This document shows positions 47,623 to 60,636 of a DNA stretch of 64,000 nt, piece by piece. The stretch's first letter is position 1. Each line of letters starts with the position of its first letter. The position numbers were made by a program, and so were the translations under genes. The stretch lies in the NCBI GenBank assembly GCA_039619475.1, contig CM077116.1:202887117-202951116 (forward strand). Reading direction: 5' to 3'. The notes under the pieces are model-generated. The model worked only from the letters and a program-made list of their open reading frames with translations. It was not told the origin of the DNA and ran no database searches. The DNA comes from Icerya purchasi. Taxonomy: Eukaryota > Arthropoda > Insecta > Hemiptera > Monophlebidae.

Positions 47623-48896
47623 GAGTCCTTCAATAAGTAAACAGACAAATCACTATAAAATTTTTAATTATTAATATACTTACAATTTTTTTTTTTTTTA
47701 ACTTTTCGACGTAATCCCGCTCTACACGAATACACTTGTTCCATCGGTCTACGAGGCTTCGTATTCCCTTGACGAAGAATTCTTTAGGTTGAGTGCGGAA
47801 CCACTTTAGGACATGCTCCTTGACGTCTTCGTTGTTTTCGAAAACGTGTCTACGCAATGAGTTCTTGAGCGGCCCAAACAAATGAAAATCTGACGGGGCT
47901 AAGTCAGGGCTATATGGAGGATGTGGGAGGACCTCCCACCCCATTTCTTCCAGTATAGCTTGCGTTGACAGGGCGCTGTGAAGGGTGGCATTGCCCTGCT
48001 GTAGAATGACCCCCTTCGTGATGCGTCCTGGCCGTTTCCGCCGTATCGCCGGTCGAAGTTGGGTTTTGAGCACTTCTGCATACGACTCTGTGTTGACAGT
48101 ACCTCTATCTTCCTGATAATGGCAAAGAACCGCGTCTTTCATATCCCAAAACACGGTCAAAAGCATTTTATTTACTAAGGGACGTGACTTGAATTTTTTG
48201 GCTGCAGGTGACTCCGGATGCTTTCACACCATGCTTTGTTTTTTCGTTTCAGGATCGTAATGATGGACCCATGTTTTGTTACCGGTGACTATACGTTCTA
48301 AAAAGGCCTCAACTTCAATATCGGGCCGATTTTTGAGTTCCTTGCAAATTCTTAGCCGATTTTCTTTGTGCACCGCGGGTAACATTTTGGGAACCTATCT
48401 CGCACAGGTTTTTTGGAAATTGAGATGGTTGTGAATGATATTGTGGATGGCACCGGCACTCATACAGTATGGAGTGATATTTCTTCGATTGTAACCCGCC
48501 TGTCGGCTAAAATCATTTTCTTAATGTTTTTTATGAGGATCGGCGATGTCACTTCAACTGGGCGGCCGCTATGCGGTTCCATCGCTGTACTTTTTAGGCC
48601 GTTTTTGAACTGATCCACCCAACGAATAAAAACTTGCACGATTCATACATGAACTGCCGTATTGTTCGGTCATTCTCCGATAAATTTCGTCGGGTTAAAC
48701 CCCTTCTGACATCAAAAAACGAATAACACCGCGCTGTTCATAGTGTGTACTTATTTGGAATGGCGCCAGATCACTTTGGGAATCACCGGCGAACAGCTAA
48801 CGACGCGTAACGGTAACAAAACGAGCTATTGTGGAAGTCGCTACTACCTTTAGTTCCCCCTCCAGAGCGATTTGTCTGTTTACTTATTGAAAGACC
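47623..48896 (-). mobile_element. Full-length mariner element
   Basis: Terminal inverted repeats 'ttcaataagtaaacagacaa' (47630-47650) and 'ttgtctgtttacttattgaa' (48871-48891) match perfectly over at least 25 bp. They diverge only at the outermost bases. Length is about 1.27 kb, the usual mariner size. A clean TA duplication is not visible at the outer edges, which read 'gagtc' and 'gaccc'. The transposase remnant is on the minus strand. Confidence 0.85.
47668..48815 (-). pseudogene. Mariner transposase, inactivated
   Basis: Reading from about 48815: 'YEQRGVIRFLMSEGV' then a stop, 'PDEIYRRMTEQYGSSCMNRA', a frameshifted linker, and 'RRVTIEEISLH'. The first catalytic block follows as 'VTGNKTWVHHYDPETKKQS' (normally TGDETW), then after a frameshift MLLTVFWDMKDAVLCHY. 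Next are the second block 'ILQQGNATLHSA' (normally QDNA) and the third block 'PPYSPDLAPSDFHLFG', then the tail 'RVERDYVEKL'. Two of the three catalytic Asp (first to Asn, second to Gly) are lost, in addition to stops and frameshifts. Mariner transposases excise and insert the element at TA sites. The longest intact piece is 178 codons (47630-48166). Confidence 0.85.
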
Positions 48897-50440
48897 CGCA
48901 AAATAATTTGTCGGGCGGGCAATTTAATATTTTAAAGTATCCGGAGTGTGCATGGTTAAAATATTTAAAAAAGTATGATTTTATTAAAGAATTCCGATTG
49001 AAATAAGTTTTGTTGCTTCCATATTAATACGGTTCTTGTGTAGATTACACTAAAAACAAAGTGAGGTTCAGTTAATATTAATATCACGCGCCTTTTGTGT
49101 CATTTTATATACTTGAATAACATAAACAACACCAGTATTTAACACAAATATATTAAGTACCATTCAAAATATTAAAACCACCAACATGTTTCGGATCAAA
49201 ATTCCATATTCCTTTTTTTATAATTTACTAGACGTTGTCCTGCCTGAACTTTGGCTTGTCTTCTATTAGCGAGTTGAGGAAAGTTTTTTTGGGTATTCTA
49301 ATTTTCTACTGTTGTCTAAAACAAAATTCAAATAATAAGTGCAATTTCTCGTTATCCGGCGCCGTTCAATTCTCGTTAAACTTAAAATTGTTTCAAAAAA
49401 TTTAATGAAATTGTAAAATAAGGGCCTACACAGCTGGAATGTGAATGAGTGCGATGTAATACTAAAATTAATTGTATTTATTAATAGGTTCGCAAATCAG
49501 ACTAAATCATTTTCGTTGCTTACCTATAGCTTTACACAAAAGGTATACAATTTTTAAACCAGCAAAGAAAAACAAAACACATTAAACAATACTACACAGT
49601 AATTGGATACTCCAGACGCTGTAGTTCGCACGATAATATATGTAAATATAATTACCTCCCTCAAACATTATAATTAACGCGACAAACGAATTTTATTTGT
49701 AACCTTTTGTTTTTACTTATTTTTTTGGGGGCTCGTCAGCTATCGGGGCATTAATCTAGCGCGCACTATCGTTTTTGTTTATACTTTTCCGTTAACTGCA
49801 GCAGCATTCGGACCATCGAACGAAACATCATTATCTAACTGAATCACGCGTAGTGTTATTTAATTGTAAGTACTCAGCGCACCGAGCAGTTTCTCGGCTC
49901 ACAAAATCATACCGTCCTCAGAAATTGAATTATATGATTGTTTCTTTTTTCTCTTTTACTGTATAATACTTCAAACAAAAACGCGTGCGTGATAAATAAT
50001 AAATCAGAAAATTTTTACGACTGCAACATAAAAATGGCACTCATCGCGCAAATGTGAGAATATTTTATGAGAACATAACCAAACGTTGCGAAAATACCGA
50101 ATACACATTAAGCCACGAATACGAACGGATAATACACGAGTAACAGACGGGCGTACATGCGAACATGGGTTATCAAGCGCGATGTCAGAATTAAGTAATA
50201 CAAATAGTGAATAAAAAAATTCAATAGTGGCAAAAATTAAAGAACAACGATTTTGCAATCAGACACTTTATAACTGTTAACAGAAAAAATTGGATTTTAA
50301 ACGATTAAAAATCGTGAACATAATAAACCACATTTATCAAATAGTAAATACGAATATGACTGAATAACTCTGAACACGAAAAACATACAAAAAATGATTC
50401 ATGAAATGTTTTACAAATGGCTTAACTAAGAAAATAAAAA
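48897..50440. other. AT-rich intergenic stretch
   Basis: No coding or RNA gene was recognised. A somewhat GC-richer patch at about 49730-49910 has no recognisable content. Confidence 0.35.
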
Positions 50441-50970
50441 TAAAAAACATGTCAATACATATATATGTTAGTTTATGTTTTCTGAAATATTCGTCTGTAT
50501 CGTCCGTAATCTTTTTTGTTTACAAAGAATCGAAACAAATATAATCATTCAGTTTTTATATGTGTATATATATATATATATAACTCGGTAATTTTGGCCT
50601 CGCAAGGGGCTGTGCCCCTTGACCCCCCTTGCTTACATTTCTGTCTCTTTTTCTTTTACACTTTGTATAAAATGATCAAAATTTACAGCGTAATTCTAAA
50701 TCGGTCAATACGAATATAATAACATAATCACAAAAATCCTATCCTAATATTTAACTTTTATTACATAAAATTGTGACATTTTTTCGTTACATAAAATAGT
50801 GACATTTTTTGCTACAAAATCGAATAAGGGCTGGCCTTTGATTTACGTTTTAATTAATATATATATAAAGTCGGTAAAAATTAAAATATAACAAACGTTA
50901 CATAAAATTGGGACATTTTTTCTAATGAGGGGTGGCCTAAGAATTACATTGTAATTAATATACCGTATTC
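50440..50970. repeat. (TA)n plus GC hairpin repeat, copy 2, and imperfect tandem units
   Basis: A TA tract (50568-50582) is followed by 'aaggggctgtgccccttg' (about 50602-50619), a GC hairpin equivalent to the one at 16801. Then comes 'tgtataaaatgatc'. From 50757 on, the unit 'gttacataaaat(a/t)g(t/g)gacattttt' appears three times. A longer block ending in 'taattaatata' is tandemly duplicated (about 50785-50863 and 50895-50963). The class of repeat is unknown. Confidence 0.5.
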
Positions 50971-51756
50971 CTTCAAATTTAAGACGCATCGTAATTACTA
51001 GGCATTTGGGAAAAGGGTATTTGGAAGAAAGGGACTTGAAATACACACTTCCAACTTGCTGTGGTCTAGATGGTTCATTATCATTCTGTGCGTAATCCAT
51101 CAATATCATCAAACAGTTAGATTCTTCTAATTTCTCGGTACTTTTCCTCATGCTGACCATTAGCCTCAATTGGGTAAATGATTGCGATATTCATCCAATA
51201 CACAGCTTGCTTTTCTTCATCACTGACGTGTTAATTGTAACGCTAGTTTTACTAACGAGTTTGCAACAGACGTCACATAAATCATATGCGGGTTTCATAG
51301 TGATGATGTATGGACAATAAGTTTTCCATAAGTGTTGGAATGCTCATAATTTAATGACTCTCGAATGGCCAGGTTGGCAGCTGTTTATATATCGGTGATA
51401 AAAAGTAGATTTATTTTCGTTGGATGGTATTTTTAAAACACGATAATACTTCCATGATTAGGTAAACAACCAGGCAAAGAGTGTATATTGACGAATGAAT
51501 GCAACAATTTCTTTCACTTCTTCGGCGGAAATAGCACCCTTACGATTCACTCGATTAGATAAGCCACGTTCGTGTATTTGAATCCCGCTACATTCGTTAA
51601 AGTGAGTGTTAATATTTTTAAATCGTTTAATACCAACGTTGCACACAAATAAAAAGAATTTGCGACATATTAACGCACCATGAAAATAATACCGTATTAC
51701 TTCGAATTTAAGACGCACCCGTTATTTTATCTTAAATTTGAAGAAATACGATATGT
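50961..51756. mobile_element. ~795-bp element with 'ataccgtatt..aatttaagac' ends
   Basis: The left end 'ataccgtattccttcaaatt' and the right end, reversed, 'atcgtatttcttcaaattta' are inverted repeats of about 30 bp. A third copy of the same end, in left orientation, lies just inside the right end (about 51692-51722). It forms a ~65-bp palindrome with the outer end. The interior has short open frames but no recognised transposase. TA/AT flanks make the target duplication unreadable. Confidence 0.5.
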
Positions 51757-51779
51757 ATATATATATATATTTTTTTCCC

Positions 51780-52035
51780 CCGGTTTTGTTTATGTTTTTT
51801 GAACTATTCGTCTGTATCACCCTATACTTAGCTCTATAATTTGTGAAAACCCTTTAAACTCGCGAAAGCGAATTTTGCCGTATTTTTTTTCGACTTTTAA
51901 ATAGCCTATATTGTTCCTCCTGATCCCATAAATACACTGTCCAAATTTCATAAAAATCGGATGGATAGTTTCGGAGTCTATCGAAGACATACAGACATAC
52001 ATTCACTTTTATACATACATATATAGATTTTGTTT
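51780..52035 (+). repeat. Dispersed repeat with LINE-like 3' tail
   Basis: It starts with 'gtttatgttttttgaacta' and 'ttcgtctgtatc', which is also present at about 50472-50503. It ends with 'ccaaatttcataaaaatcgg', 'atagtttcggagtc', 'gacatacagacatacattc' and a TA-rich tail. This ending is widespread in insect repeats and is often the 3' end of LINE-derived sequences. No coding remains. Confidence 0.45.
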
Positions 52036-53429
52036 TTTCCGTTTTCAATAGTGTATTGAAGTTGGTTATCTATTGAGTTTAAAAACTGTAAAAAAGCTAT
52101 TAGGTTGTGTCAAGTTATTATTCGAAAATATAAAAGATCATCATCTACATATCCAATTTAAAACGTATTATTATATTTATCAAATACTTTAGAAATAATA
52201 TTTACTTTGTAATATTATTTTGCTCCGAAACATCTCGGTGGTTTTAATGTTTTGAATATTACTTGAATATATTTTTGTTAAATACTGGTGTTGTTCATGT
52301 TATTCAAGTATTTAAAGTGATGTTTATTTTCGTCAACTAATAACATTAAACGTAACGTAAATACATGAGTAAATTATTTAATTTAATAATTATGACTGTG
52401 GAAATTGATGGATTTTTGTATCGATAATTTTTTTCAAGTACTTCAATTTCTGTGAATATTAGAAGAAAAGTTATAAGCCTTATTTTGCGATAGTTTTGAT
52501 TTCAACAATATTATCAAAATAATTATTACGTTTTTCGTTTCTTTTCGTGTGTTTATTTCTAAATTTTTTAACTAAAAGAAATCTCATTAGGTGTTCTGTT
52601 ACTAAATCTGTAATAAAATCACTTTTATCAGTTTTATTCTTTGCTATACTTTTAATTTTTAAGTGAAGACCTTTAAGCTTTTCTGCAACCGAGTTTTTAC
52701 TTCCTTAAATAATCGCAATTTTCGATTTTTGTTTATTTGTTGCAGTATTTTATTAACGAGTTAAGTATACTGATATACGGCTATTTTTAATTCTGATCAT
52801 TCACAGTTTTTAATTTACCGTTAAAAATAATTCAAATGCGTTCACGCTTTATTTATTTATTTTTTTTGCTTATGTTTAATCCGAGTTCATACTTATATTT
52901 TTAGATATTTCTAATCCATCATGAATTACATCCAATCGTCATTTGTATTGGAAGATTAAATTATCATTTTGTGTTTTTTTCAGTTTGATGTAGTGAACTT
53001 TTTAATACTACTGTGAATATCGCTATTATTGGTCTGAGTACCAGTTTCTAAAATTCTATTATAAAACACGTAAGTATTGAGTTATAAACTCGTGTTAATT
53101 TTTTGGGCTATTATTTATAAATGTTTTCTTTTATGTTTCGGGTTCCACTAAGAATAACTTTTTATTTTTAGAATTTATGGTGTTTACTCTTTTACATTTT
53201 CGTAATTACTTGAATGATTACTATTTTTAATCTATAAATGTTTAAAATGATTTTTTTTTTTATTGTTTAAAATTTCGTATTTTTCTCGATATGTTTCGTG
53301 TAATAGAATTGTTAGTTTCGATATCTCTAGTTTTTCTTTTTTTTGGATGGCAATCTTTTATAGGCGTTCTCATTTTGATGTTATATTTCTTCATTTTTAA
53401 AAATCAATAAAATAAGAAGTCAAATTATA
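52036..53429. other. AT-rich intergenic stretch
   Basis: No recognisable content. Confidence 0.35.
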
Positions 53430-53431
53430 TA

Positions 53432-53551
53432 CAGTGAACATTGTCGTGGTAATATAATTACTTTATTGATGTTTCGGATAGCTTAATCTGATGATCAGCG
53501 TTAGCAATTCAAAACGTTAACAAAGTAATCATATTAACACGGTGTTCACTG
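53432..53551. mobile_element. 120-bp MITE with TA duplication
   Basis: The ends 'cagtgaacattgtcgtgg' and 'acacggtgttcactg' pair, with TA at 53430-53431 and 53552-53553. The arms continue pairing through 'ataattactttattg' / 'caaagtaatcatatt' to a small centre. It fits a Tc1/mariner-type non-autonomous element. Confidence 0.75.
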
Positions 53552-53553
53552 TA

Positions 53554-55289
53554 AGTAATTTGAGTTTTTTTATATTAACCACCGTGCAAGTTTTAAATAT
53601 TCAATTAATAAAATAATTTCGATACTTAGTTTTACTTTAAAATTTCTCGATAATTACTCGTAACCTTCACTGTAATATCTTTTTCAATTGTTTTTCCAGT
53701 GTTCCTTTATTAAACTTATCTCCAAAACCGATTTGAAATTTTAGATAGACGCCAATTCGAATTCGTTCGATGAACTGTTTAATTTGATGTTTGCCTTCTT
53801 TATCATCAGAAAGGTCAGACTTGCGTGTTTCGCTGATAAAAATGATCGATTTTCGTTCATTCATCTATCAGTAATCTACAATAAAATAACTGCGTGCTAC
53901 AGCACGTTATTACTGCCAGTAGAAGGTCGTAGGTAAAGATTCATTTAGCTACCGTGAAATAAATACGTTCCCATTTCGAAAGCGATAAGTGTGACATAAA
54001 GTAATTTTTAAAAAAGAAAAAAAAAAAAGAAATAGATTTAAATATAATAAAACTTCAATAAAAATTGTTTCATGGACTAACCAGTTATGTTAGTGTCGGG
54101 AATAAATAAAAAAAGTGTATACATTTAAGCAGCATAGACGAATATGTGGGACGATAGTTGTTTTTAGTTGTAGCTGGTTGTATTCCTAAAATTGTCAGTC
54201 AAGTTGACATAGTGATATTCATTATTATATCATAAAATGATTAAATGGCAATTTAGTAATTATCGTTTGTTCAAGTATTATAAGTCGAATATAAAGTATA
54301 GTTCTTTCCATTTTTGTAATTTACTTAAGTGCTCTCTGCAGAATTTTTTAAATTACAACCTGGTACTAATACTAGCTCAATTTATGTATATGTTGTAAAA
54401 CATATTTCGGTTATTATTTCTAATTCTGTGCAATTCGTTTAATATTAGTAAAAGTACGTCTGTACTGTAAGTCTATGCAATTTATTTTATTTTGGTAACG
54501 ATGAGTAATAGCGAAAAACCAAAATGTCTTTCTAAGTATTCAGTTCGTTTCGTTTTGTTATAATACGATTCCTCCACGTCAGTTTCCTATCTAGATGAAT
54601 TCTAGGATGCTTAACTTACTCTAACAGAAACTATTAGGTTATTTATAATGATATCGTTAACAGGGCCAGCGATTTCTAATTTTTAAGCCGGGAGAATATT
54701 TTATTAACCGCTACTTGTAAATTAATACTCAGGATGGATGTATGTTTCGCGAAAGTGGCTCTTCCTTCGGTTTTGTTTGATGTCGGAATATTTGCAGTGC
54801 AAATTAAATATAAACTCCAAAACAGTACCTTAGAAACACCAGCTTTCATAGAAACATTTGAGACTTTAAAAAAGTGTTTTTCTCGTATAAGTATGATCGT
54901 AGTAATTCTGAAAGCTCAGGAATTTTTAACTAGTGTTTCCAGAGAGGTAAACATGCTTAAACAGATTTATATGTTAATTACTTTTGTTCTTCAGAATATA
55001 GTTATATTCAAGTCCATAAATGTATATTTTATTTTAATAAAAGGAATTTATTTTATTCTGATAGAATGCATACGAAAAATTTAGTTTTGATTTTAATATT
55101 TTTAAAACATTTGGTAATTCTTTAATCTGTTTTATTTTACATTTTTTTTTTTTAAAAAAAAAATGCAATTCTACTTTTTAATTTTGTTATTTTATTAAAT
55201 TCGAAAGAATTTATATACGCTAGTATGTATCTATTTACTAACATATAGATTTGGTACTGGTAGTGTGTAGTTTCTACCTAAATTAATGT
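53554..55289. other. AT-rich intergenic stretch
   Basis: A 116-codon open frame at 54734-55084 has no recognisable domain and no splice or start support. It is treated as chance. Confidence 0.35.
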
Positions 55290-55393
55290 ACAACCCCCCA
55301 CTCCGGCTTAAACGAAACCGGTTTTCATTCTCTATCCCCTCGTGAAAGAATGAAACCGGTATCTTGTTTGGTTCGTTTAAAGTGCCTGTTTGA

Positions 55394-55802
55394 AATGGAG
55401 CGCCGTGTGAATTGGTCGTCCGACATTGAGAGGCGAAGTTATTGTGGGCAAAAAATCATAGTCTCACTGAAATTCATCGACAGATATCTGAAGTGTACGG
55501 TGATAAAGAAATGTCGAGATCCATGGTGTTCATCCAAATGGTGCCGTATGTTCGGGAAGGACGAGATTATGTGGAAGATGAAGCGTGCAGCGGTCGGTCG
55601 TCAACTTCGCACACAGATGCAAACGTTAAGCGTGTCGAAACTGTTATTCTTTCGGTCCGTTGAGAGCAGCCCTGGGAGGAGAGCGTTTCGCGAACGACGA
55701 AGTGAAGAATTTCGTTATGAATTGGTTAGCCGAAGTTGGCCGTACATTTTTAAAACAAGGCATCGAAAAATTGGTACCATGTTACCGTCAATCGCTTGAA
55801 TA
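55394..55802 (+). pseudogene. Mariner transposase relic with central deletion
   Basis: The plus strand reads the N-terminal helix-turn-helix region across shifting frames: MERRVNW, then 'LTEIHRQISEVYGDKEMSRS', then 'DYVEDEACSGRSST' (to about 55615). At about 55660-55680 it jumps to the C-terminal tail 'NDEEVKNFVMNWLAEVGRTF', 'KQGIEKLVPCYRQSLEYF' (to 55802). The catalytic core (about 600 bp in relatives) is absent, so this is an internal-deletion derivative. A T24-T26 run follows at about 55878-55903. The end 'gatcgtccctcgtat' at 55932-55946 looks like the right terminus. No matching left terminus was found. Confidence 0.75.
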
Positions 55803-55872
55803 TTTTAGGTGAAAACGTCGAAAAATAGAGAAAAGATTATAGATTTCAAAAATGTATTTACATATTTTTTAC

Positions 55873-55906
<34 letters not shown>

Positions 55907-55947
55907 CGCGAAGTGTAACTTTTACCTATTGATCGTCCCTCGTATAG

Positions 55948-57199
55948 TATATGTATACATAAGATTAATATTAATGTCTTGATTAATAAATATCACAGAT
56001 ATCATGAAGCTTCGTAATATACGTAGGGTAGTGAATCGTTTATGTTTACAGTTCCCGGCGAGGCAATTAATTATCTTTAATGTTTGTTCTTATCTTTTTA
56101 TTGCTAGTTTTACCTTATTTTGAGAATTTTTAATGTCATCGAGTTGTCCTACGCTAAATTTCTGTGTGTCTGTGTGATATTGTAGAAGGCCACTCTTAAA
56201 TGCACGTCAATTAATTATACTGTTTATACGTTTAATTATATCACATAGAGTCAGTGTTGTATAGCAACAGTACTCTTATGACAGAAGAGTTATCGTTAAA
56301 TATATCATCCATCATTGCAAATACAGTAATAGCGAAGCTGTTGTTACCGACTTGAACGATAAAAAAGATGGAACAAGGACTATAACTAGTTCAAAATATG
56401 ATTTTTGCATTTATAGATAACTGCTATTAATGAGGAAATTGTGCACTAATAAACAAGCAAGCGCTACGATGTTATTTGAAAAATCATTTTTTTATATCGC
56501 GATATTTAAAACACGTATTGATGACATTAAATTTACATACAATATATAGTATGGTACAAATGATTTAACGTAGCAGGAACTCAAGATATAAATTTCTTTA
56601 TTTCCATATATAAATACAAACGTAAGTATCCTGAAGCTTTTTTGGTGTTTTACAGTGGTTTGTTTTTTGCTTAATTGATGTACTCGTTATTGCTGGAGTA
56701 GGCTTCAATGTGTTTTTTTTTTTTTTTTATTGTAAATCTTTAAGTGTTAACAAGGTCGTTTCATACCTAGAAAAGCAATCTCTTTTTTTAAGAGAGGGCT
56801 AATTTTTTGTTCAGATGCGTTAAACTCCTTAAATTTTATTTCATCTTTGATTAGATAGTCGCTGTTAATGTTAGGAAAGTTTCGAGGGTTTTAGAAATCG
56901 ATCTATTTTTTGAGAGATGAACATAATTATGATGTATCGTAAAATTAAACGTAAAGTAACTACGGTCAACCTCACCTTGATTTAAAAGTATCGTTCTAGA
57001 AAATTTTTATTTTACCTATACGTCAGAATAGTTCTTTTTTCCACTTTTTTATTTTTATTTTATTTATTTTTTTAAAAAAATAGGTTTATTACACTTCAGC
57101 GTCCTAAAAACACGATGTTTTTATTTTTATGTAATCATAAATGACATTAAATGTTTGAAAAATAAATCATTTTAATCAAAATATTGCTATGTATAAATC
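55948..57199. other. AT-rich intergenic stretch
   Basis: No recognisable content. T-rich runs near 56712 and 57035. Confidence 0.35.
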
Positions 57200-57207
57200 A
57201 TATTTCT

Positions 57208-57430
57208 TCTTCTTCTTTTTCTTCTTCATCCGCCGTCTCCAAATTGAAGGTTGGCGATCCACGATTGAAAATTTCCTTTTACAATGGCCGATCGGAGGAG
57301 TTGTATAGAAGGGTAGTCGAACTAGTTGATAAAATTGTCCATCCATGAATGTTGACGTCTTCTTCTTGATCTCTTCCCATTTATCTTTCCTTCCAAAATG
57401 ATTTTCAGAATTTCGTATTTGGGGCCTCGT
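57208..57430 (-). pseudogene. Non-LTR retrotransposon C-terminal fragment
   Basis: The minus strand reads 'KYEILKIILEGKINGKR', then (frame intact) 'HSWMDNFINQFD' and 'SIQLLRSAIVKGNFQSWIAN', ending 'LQFGDGG'. This is the 'GKR..R...SWL.N...W....LLR.A..R..F..LIANL' tail that closes many insect endonuclease-reverse transcriptase ORFs. Only the last ~70 codons remain. Confidence 0.65.
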
Positions 57431-60400
57431 AATACTAGCGGACTGAAATAAATTGCTTCAACCTTACCGAAAATTGTAGGATCTTATACTGATTTTAAGA
57501 AAAGATTTCATATCAAACGTTCCTATGAATGTATTACAATATTTAACGTCTTATTTAAATGAAAATTCGAGTGATTTACATGTAACCATTAGAATTAATT
57601 CTACTCTTGCAGTCACCTCTCCTCTTTAGGAGAAGTTTTACAAAATTTAACCTGCTCAATAACTATTTAAGATCAGCTTATATCAGGAATGATTAATTAA
57701 TTTGCCGTTAATTTAAAAAAATACCCAGTTCTTAACAAAAATCAATAAAGATGAAATATTCAAATTCTCTGCCTAAATAAAAGTTACACTTCCGAATTGT
57801 TCTATTTGAATTAGCTGTAAAATGAATATAACCGCCGATTGACTACTAGAAATATTGTTGGAGAGTGAAGGTTTTTTCTTCAGGTTTATAATTTTGTGTG
57901 AAATTTATTCTTCTAGCAGATTTAACTGTAACGTTGAAATTCAGTTTTTATTAATTTGAAAATATTTCAGAGTCTGAAGACGAAATACTTTCCATCTACG
58001 ACATGATGCAATATTACATATTAGGTACTTGTGCAGGCGATAAAAGTAACTGAAATAAAATTCATTTTTTATTCCCGTAGAATAGGGGTTCTTATTAAAA
58101 ATTTTAATTTATTACTTACAGTTTTTATTAAATGTATTTCGCGATTAAAATTACTTTGTCACTTTTAATCGCAATATTTTATTGAATTTCATGAACTATG
58201 TACTATAAATATTCTTGGAAAATATTCCATTATTTTATAGGATATTTTGTTATTATGTATTTTAATTTCTTTATGTAAGAATTGAAATCCTTTAATAAAG
58301 ATACCTACTGAGCAGGTTGGTTTCATTTATGAAAATTATACCGCTGTATTAATGTATTTCTAAAAACGCTCATAAATTTTTATTAAGTTGTACATTAAAT
58401 GGCGCTGTTTTTTGTGCGGAAAATCTGTGTGACAGAATTAAATTTTTAAAATTCATTAAAATTATTACTTTCAAGGTATTTGAGAAGTAATCTTATTTTA
58501 AATTAAGCGATAAGAAGAGAAAAAGGAAGTGTATATTTGCGTGCAGGGTGAAGGGAAAAATTAGACGTTTTACAAGGGTAAACATTTTGTCTCCAACTGT
58601 TTAGTGTTTAGTGCGGAAGCTTTTGTAAGAATTAATCGGATTTTATCTTAATAGGATACTAAACAATCGAAAAATTGGTTTAACTGGAAAAAGAAAGGAG
58701 ATGATTTAAAAAAACCATTTGGTGATTATTTGTTTCTGAGGAATATAAAAAGATCTCTAATCTAGAAATTATGGGAAAACTAATCTTATTCTAAAAGAAA
58801 AAGCCTGTAAATTTAAGAGTTTCGAAAAAGGAAGAAACAGTCAAATTACAAATGGAATTATTTGTAAAGGAAATTGTCGGAAAGTAAATTTTTCGCATAA
58901 AATGACATCCTTTTTAAAATCGATGTAATTAATTAGAAAATTAATTTAGACGCTGCAATATAATTTCAGTAAATACATTAGTATTAACGGTCATTAACAT
59001 ATTGGAGCAGAAGATAAAGGCGAAATCTTGAAAGTAAAACTTATAAACAAACTTTATTGTAGATGGAAATTAAAAACGCAGAATCTCCAATAGTTTATCA
59101 TTGCAAGCTATGTTTATGGTTTCCTTTTTTAGATATCATAAGAAGAAATGTATTTTTGCAGGCTAAAATTAAATGCTCTTTTATAAATGTCTTGTACGGA
59201 AAAGAAATCGTGTGAAAAGTTTTTATTGATTACTAGGTTCAAATGATGATGATACAATAGTCTGTGCATCGTAATTTGGAAGTGTAGGTCAAAGACTTGT
59301 CAGTAGAAGAATTTTTTTTAGACAATTTGAAATGAAACATACGTGTAAAAAAATCGGTCTAAATTTTGCTTCTATGTTTTTTATAAGCTAAATTTAAAAA
59401 AAAAAATGGTTAAAAATAATTTTTTGCATCGTAAATACAATCTATTATTGTTACACAAACGGTAGTTTTATTTTATTGGCTAGCTTAATATTTTTTTAAC
59501 TTCTCTATGTGTCGATTTTTTTTTCTTCTTTTTATGTTTGCAGATATCACCAGTTGGTATGTTTTTTTTTTTTTTTTTGTTTTTTTTTGTATTACTTTCA
59601 AATTGCTACCTATCGCGTTTTCGCAATTCTAATTGGTACGAATTTCTTGTATACCTTTATTGTACGGCTAAGTAAACTGAATTTTTTCCATAATGAGACT
59701 TTCGAAGCACTTGAGCATGTTTCAGGGAGTTTAATTTTATATCCCACTTATAATCGAAACGAATATGATTTTAAAATATTTTATCCTTTTCGAAGTAAAT
59801 AACTTTATTAATGGATCAGTTTGGCTATAAAAATATGTTAATCATTAAATCATGATCGGAGCCCTTTCTTTTTTTTTTTTTGGTGAGACAATTTTCATCG
59901 AATGTGAACCATATCATTATTAATTTTTCTTTATGTAGCGTTCATCTTCTCGTGAGAGGAGAAGAAGTTACTAGCTTAACAGAGGAAACTGGCATATTTT
60001 AAGTAGTAATTAGTATTGCATATCAGAAAATTTCCTTACATATAGAGGATTAGAATTGATAAGACATAAACTTTGATAATTACGCGGAGCATTTTATTTT
60101 GATATCGTTCGATTTTTACTGCATTTTTTTTTTTCACCGCTTGCAAAGTTGTCAGCAATTGGGCATTGCTTGAAAGTGTAAATATTTCAACAGTCAATGA
60201 GAAAATAATTAAATTGTTCCAAAGCATACGGTTGTTTTAGGTCTAATAAACTTTTGAATAATTTGCCGATCGATCTTTTGAACAATTTAACTAAGGTCCG
60301 AAAAATGAACCAATTGATATAATGCTCGGAGGAAATTCTCGTCATCGGACAACGATGTATTTTAATAAAAAAAAAAAATTATCGACGAAGGTTAATTTGT

Positions 60401-60636
60401 GTTTAATAATTATCACGATGAAATAAAAACCACTGAATTCAAACGATATTTATACATGTTTATTTTTGTAAAACTGATTACTGAAACTTACAAAGTTTCC
60501 TTCGATCAATTTAGTCGAAATTTTCGTCGTTGGACTTGTTTTCGAAAGTTGTAAACTTTTTTTTGATTTTTTTTTTGTAAATTGTTATGTTTTTTTATTG
60601 GTTGTAATAAACCGGCTGACAAAAGCGCAAGAAATA
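57431..60636. other. AT-rich intergenic stretch
   Basis: No exon or known repeat was recognised. The open frame at 59509-59802 is T-rich and hydrophobic by composition only. Confidence 0.35.

Noticed and set aside
54734..55084. 116-codon plus-strand ORF
   Set aside because: No domain, no splice or start support, and composition like other chance frames.
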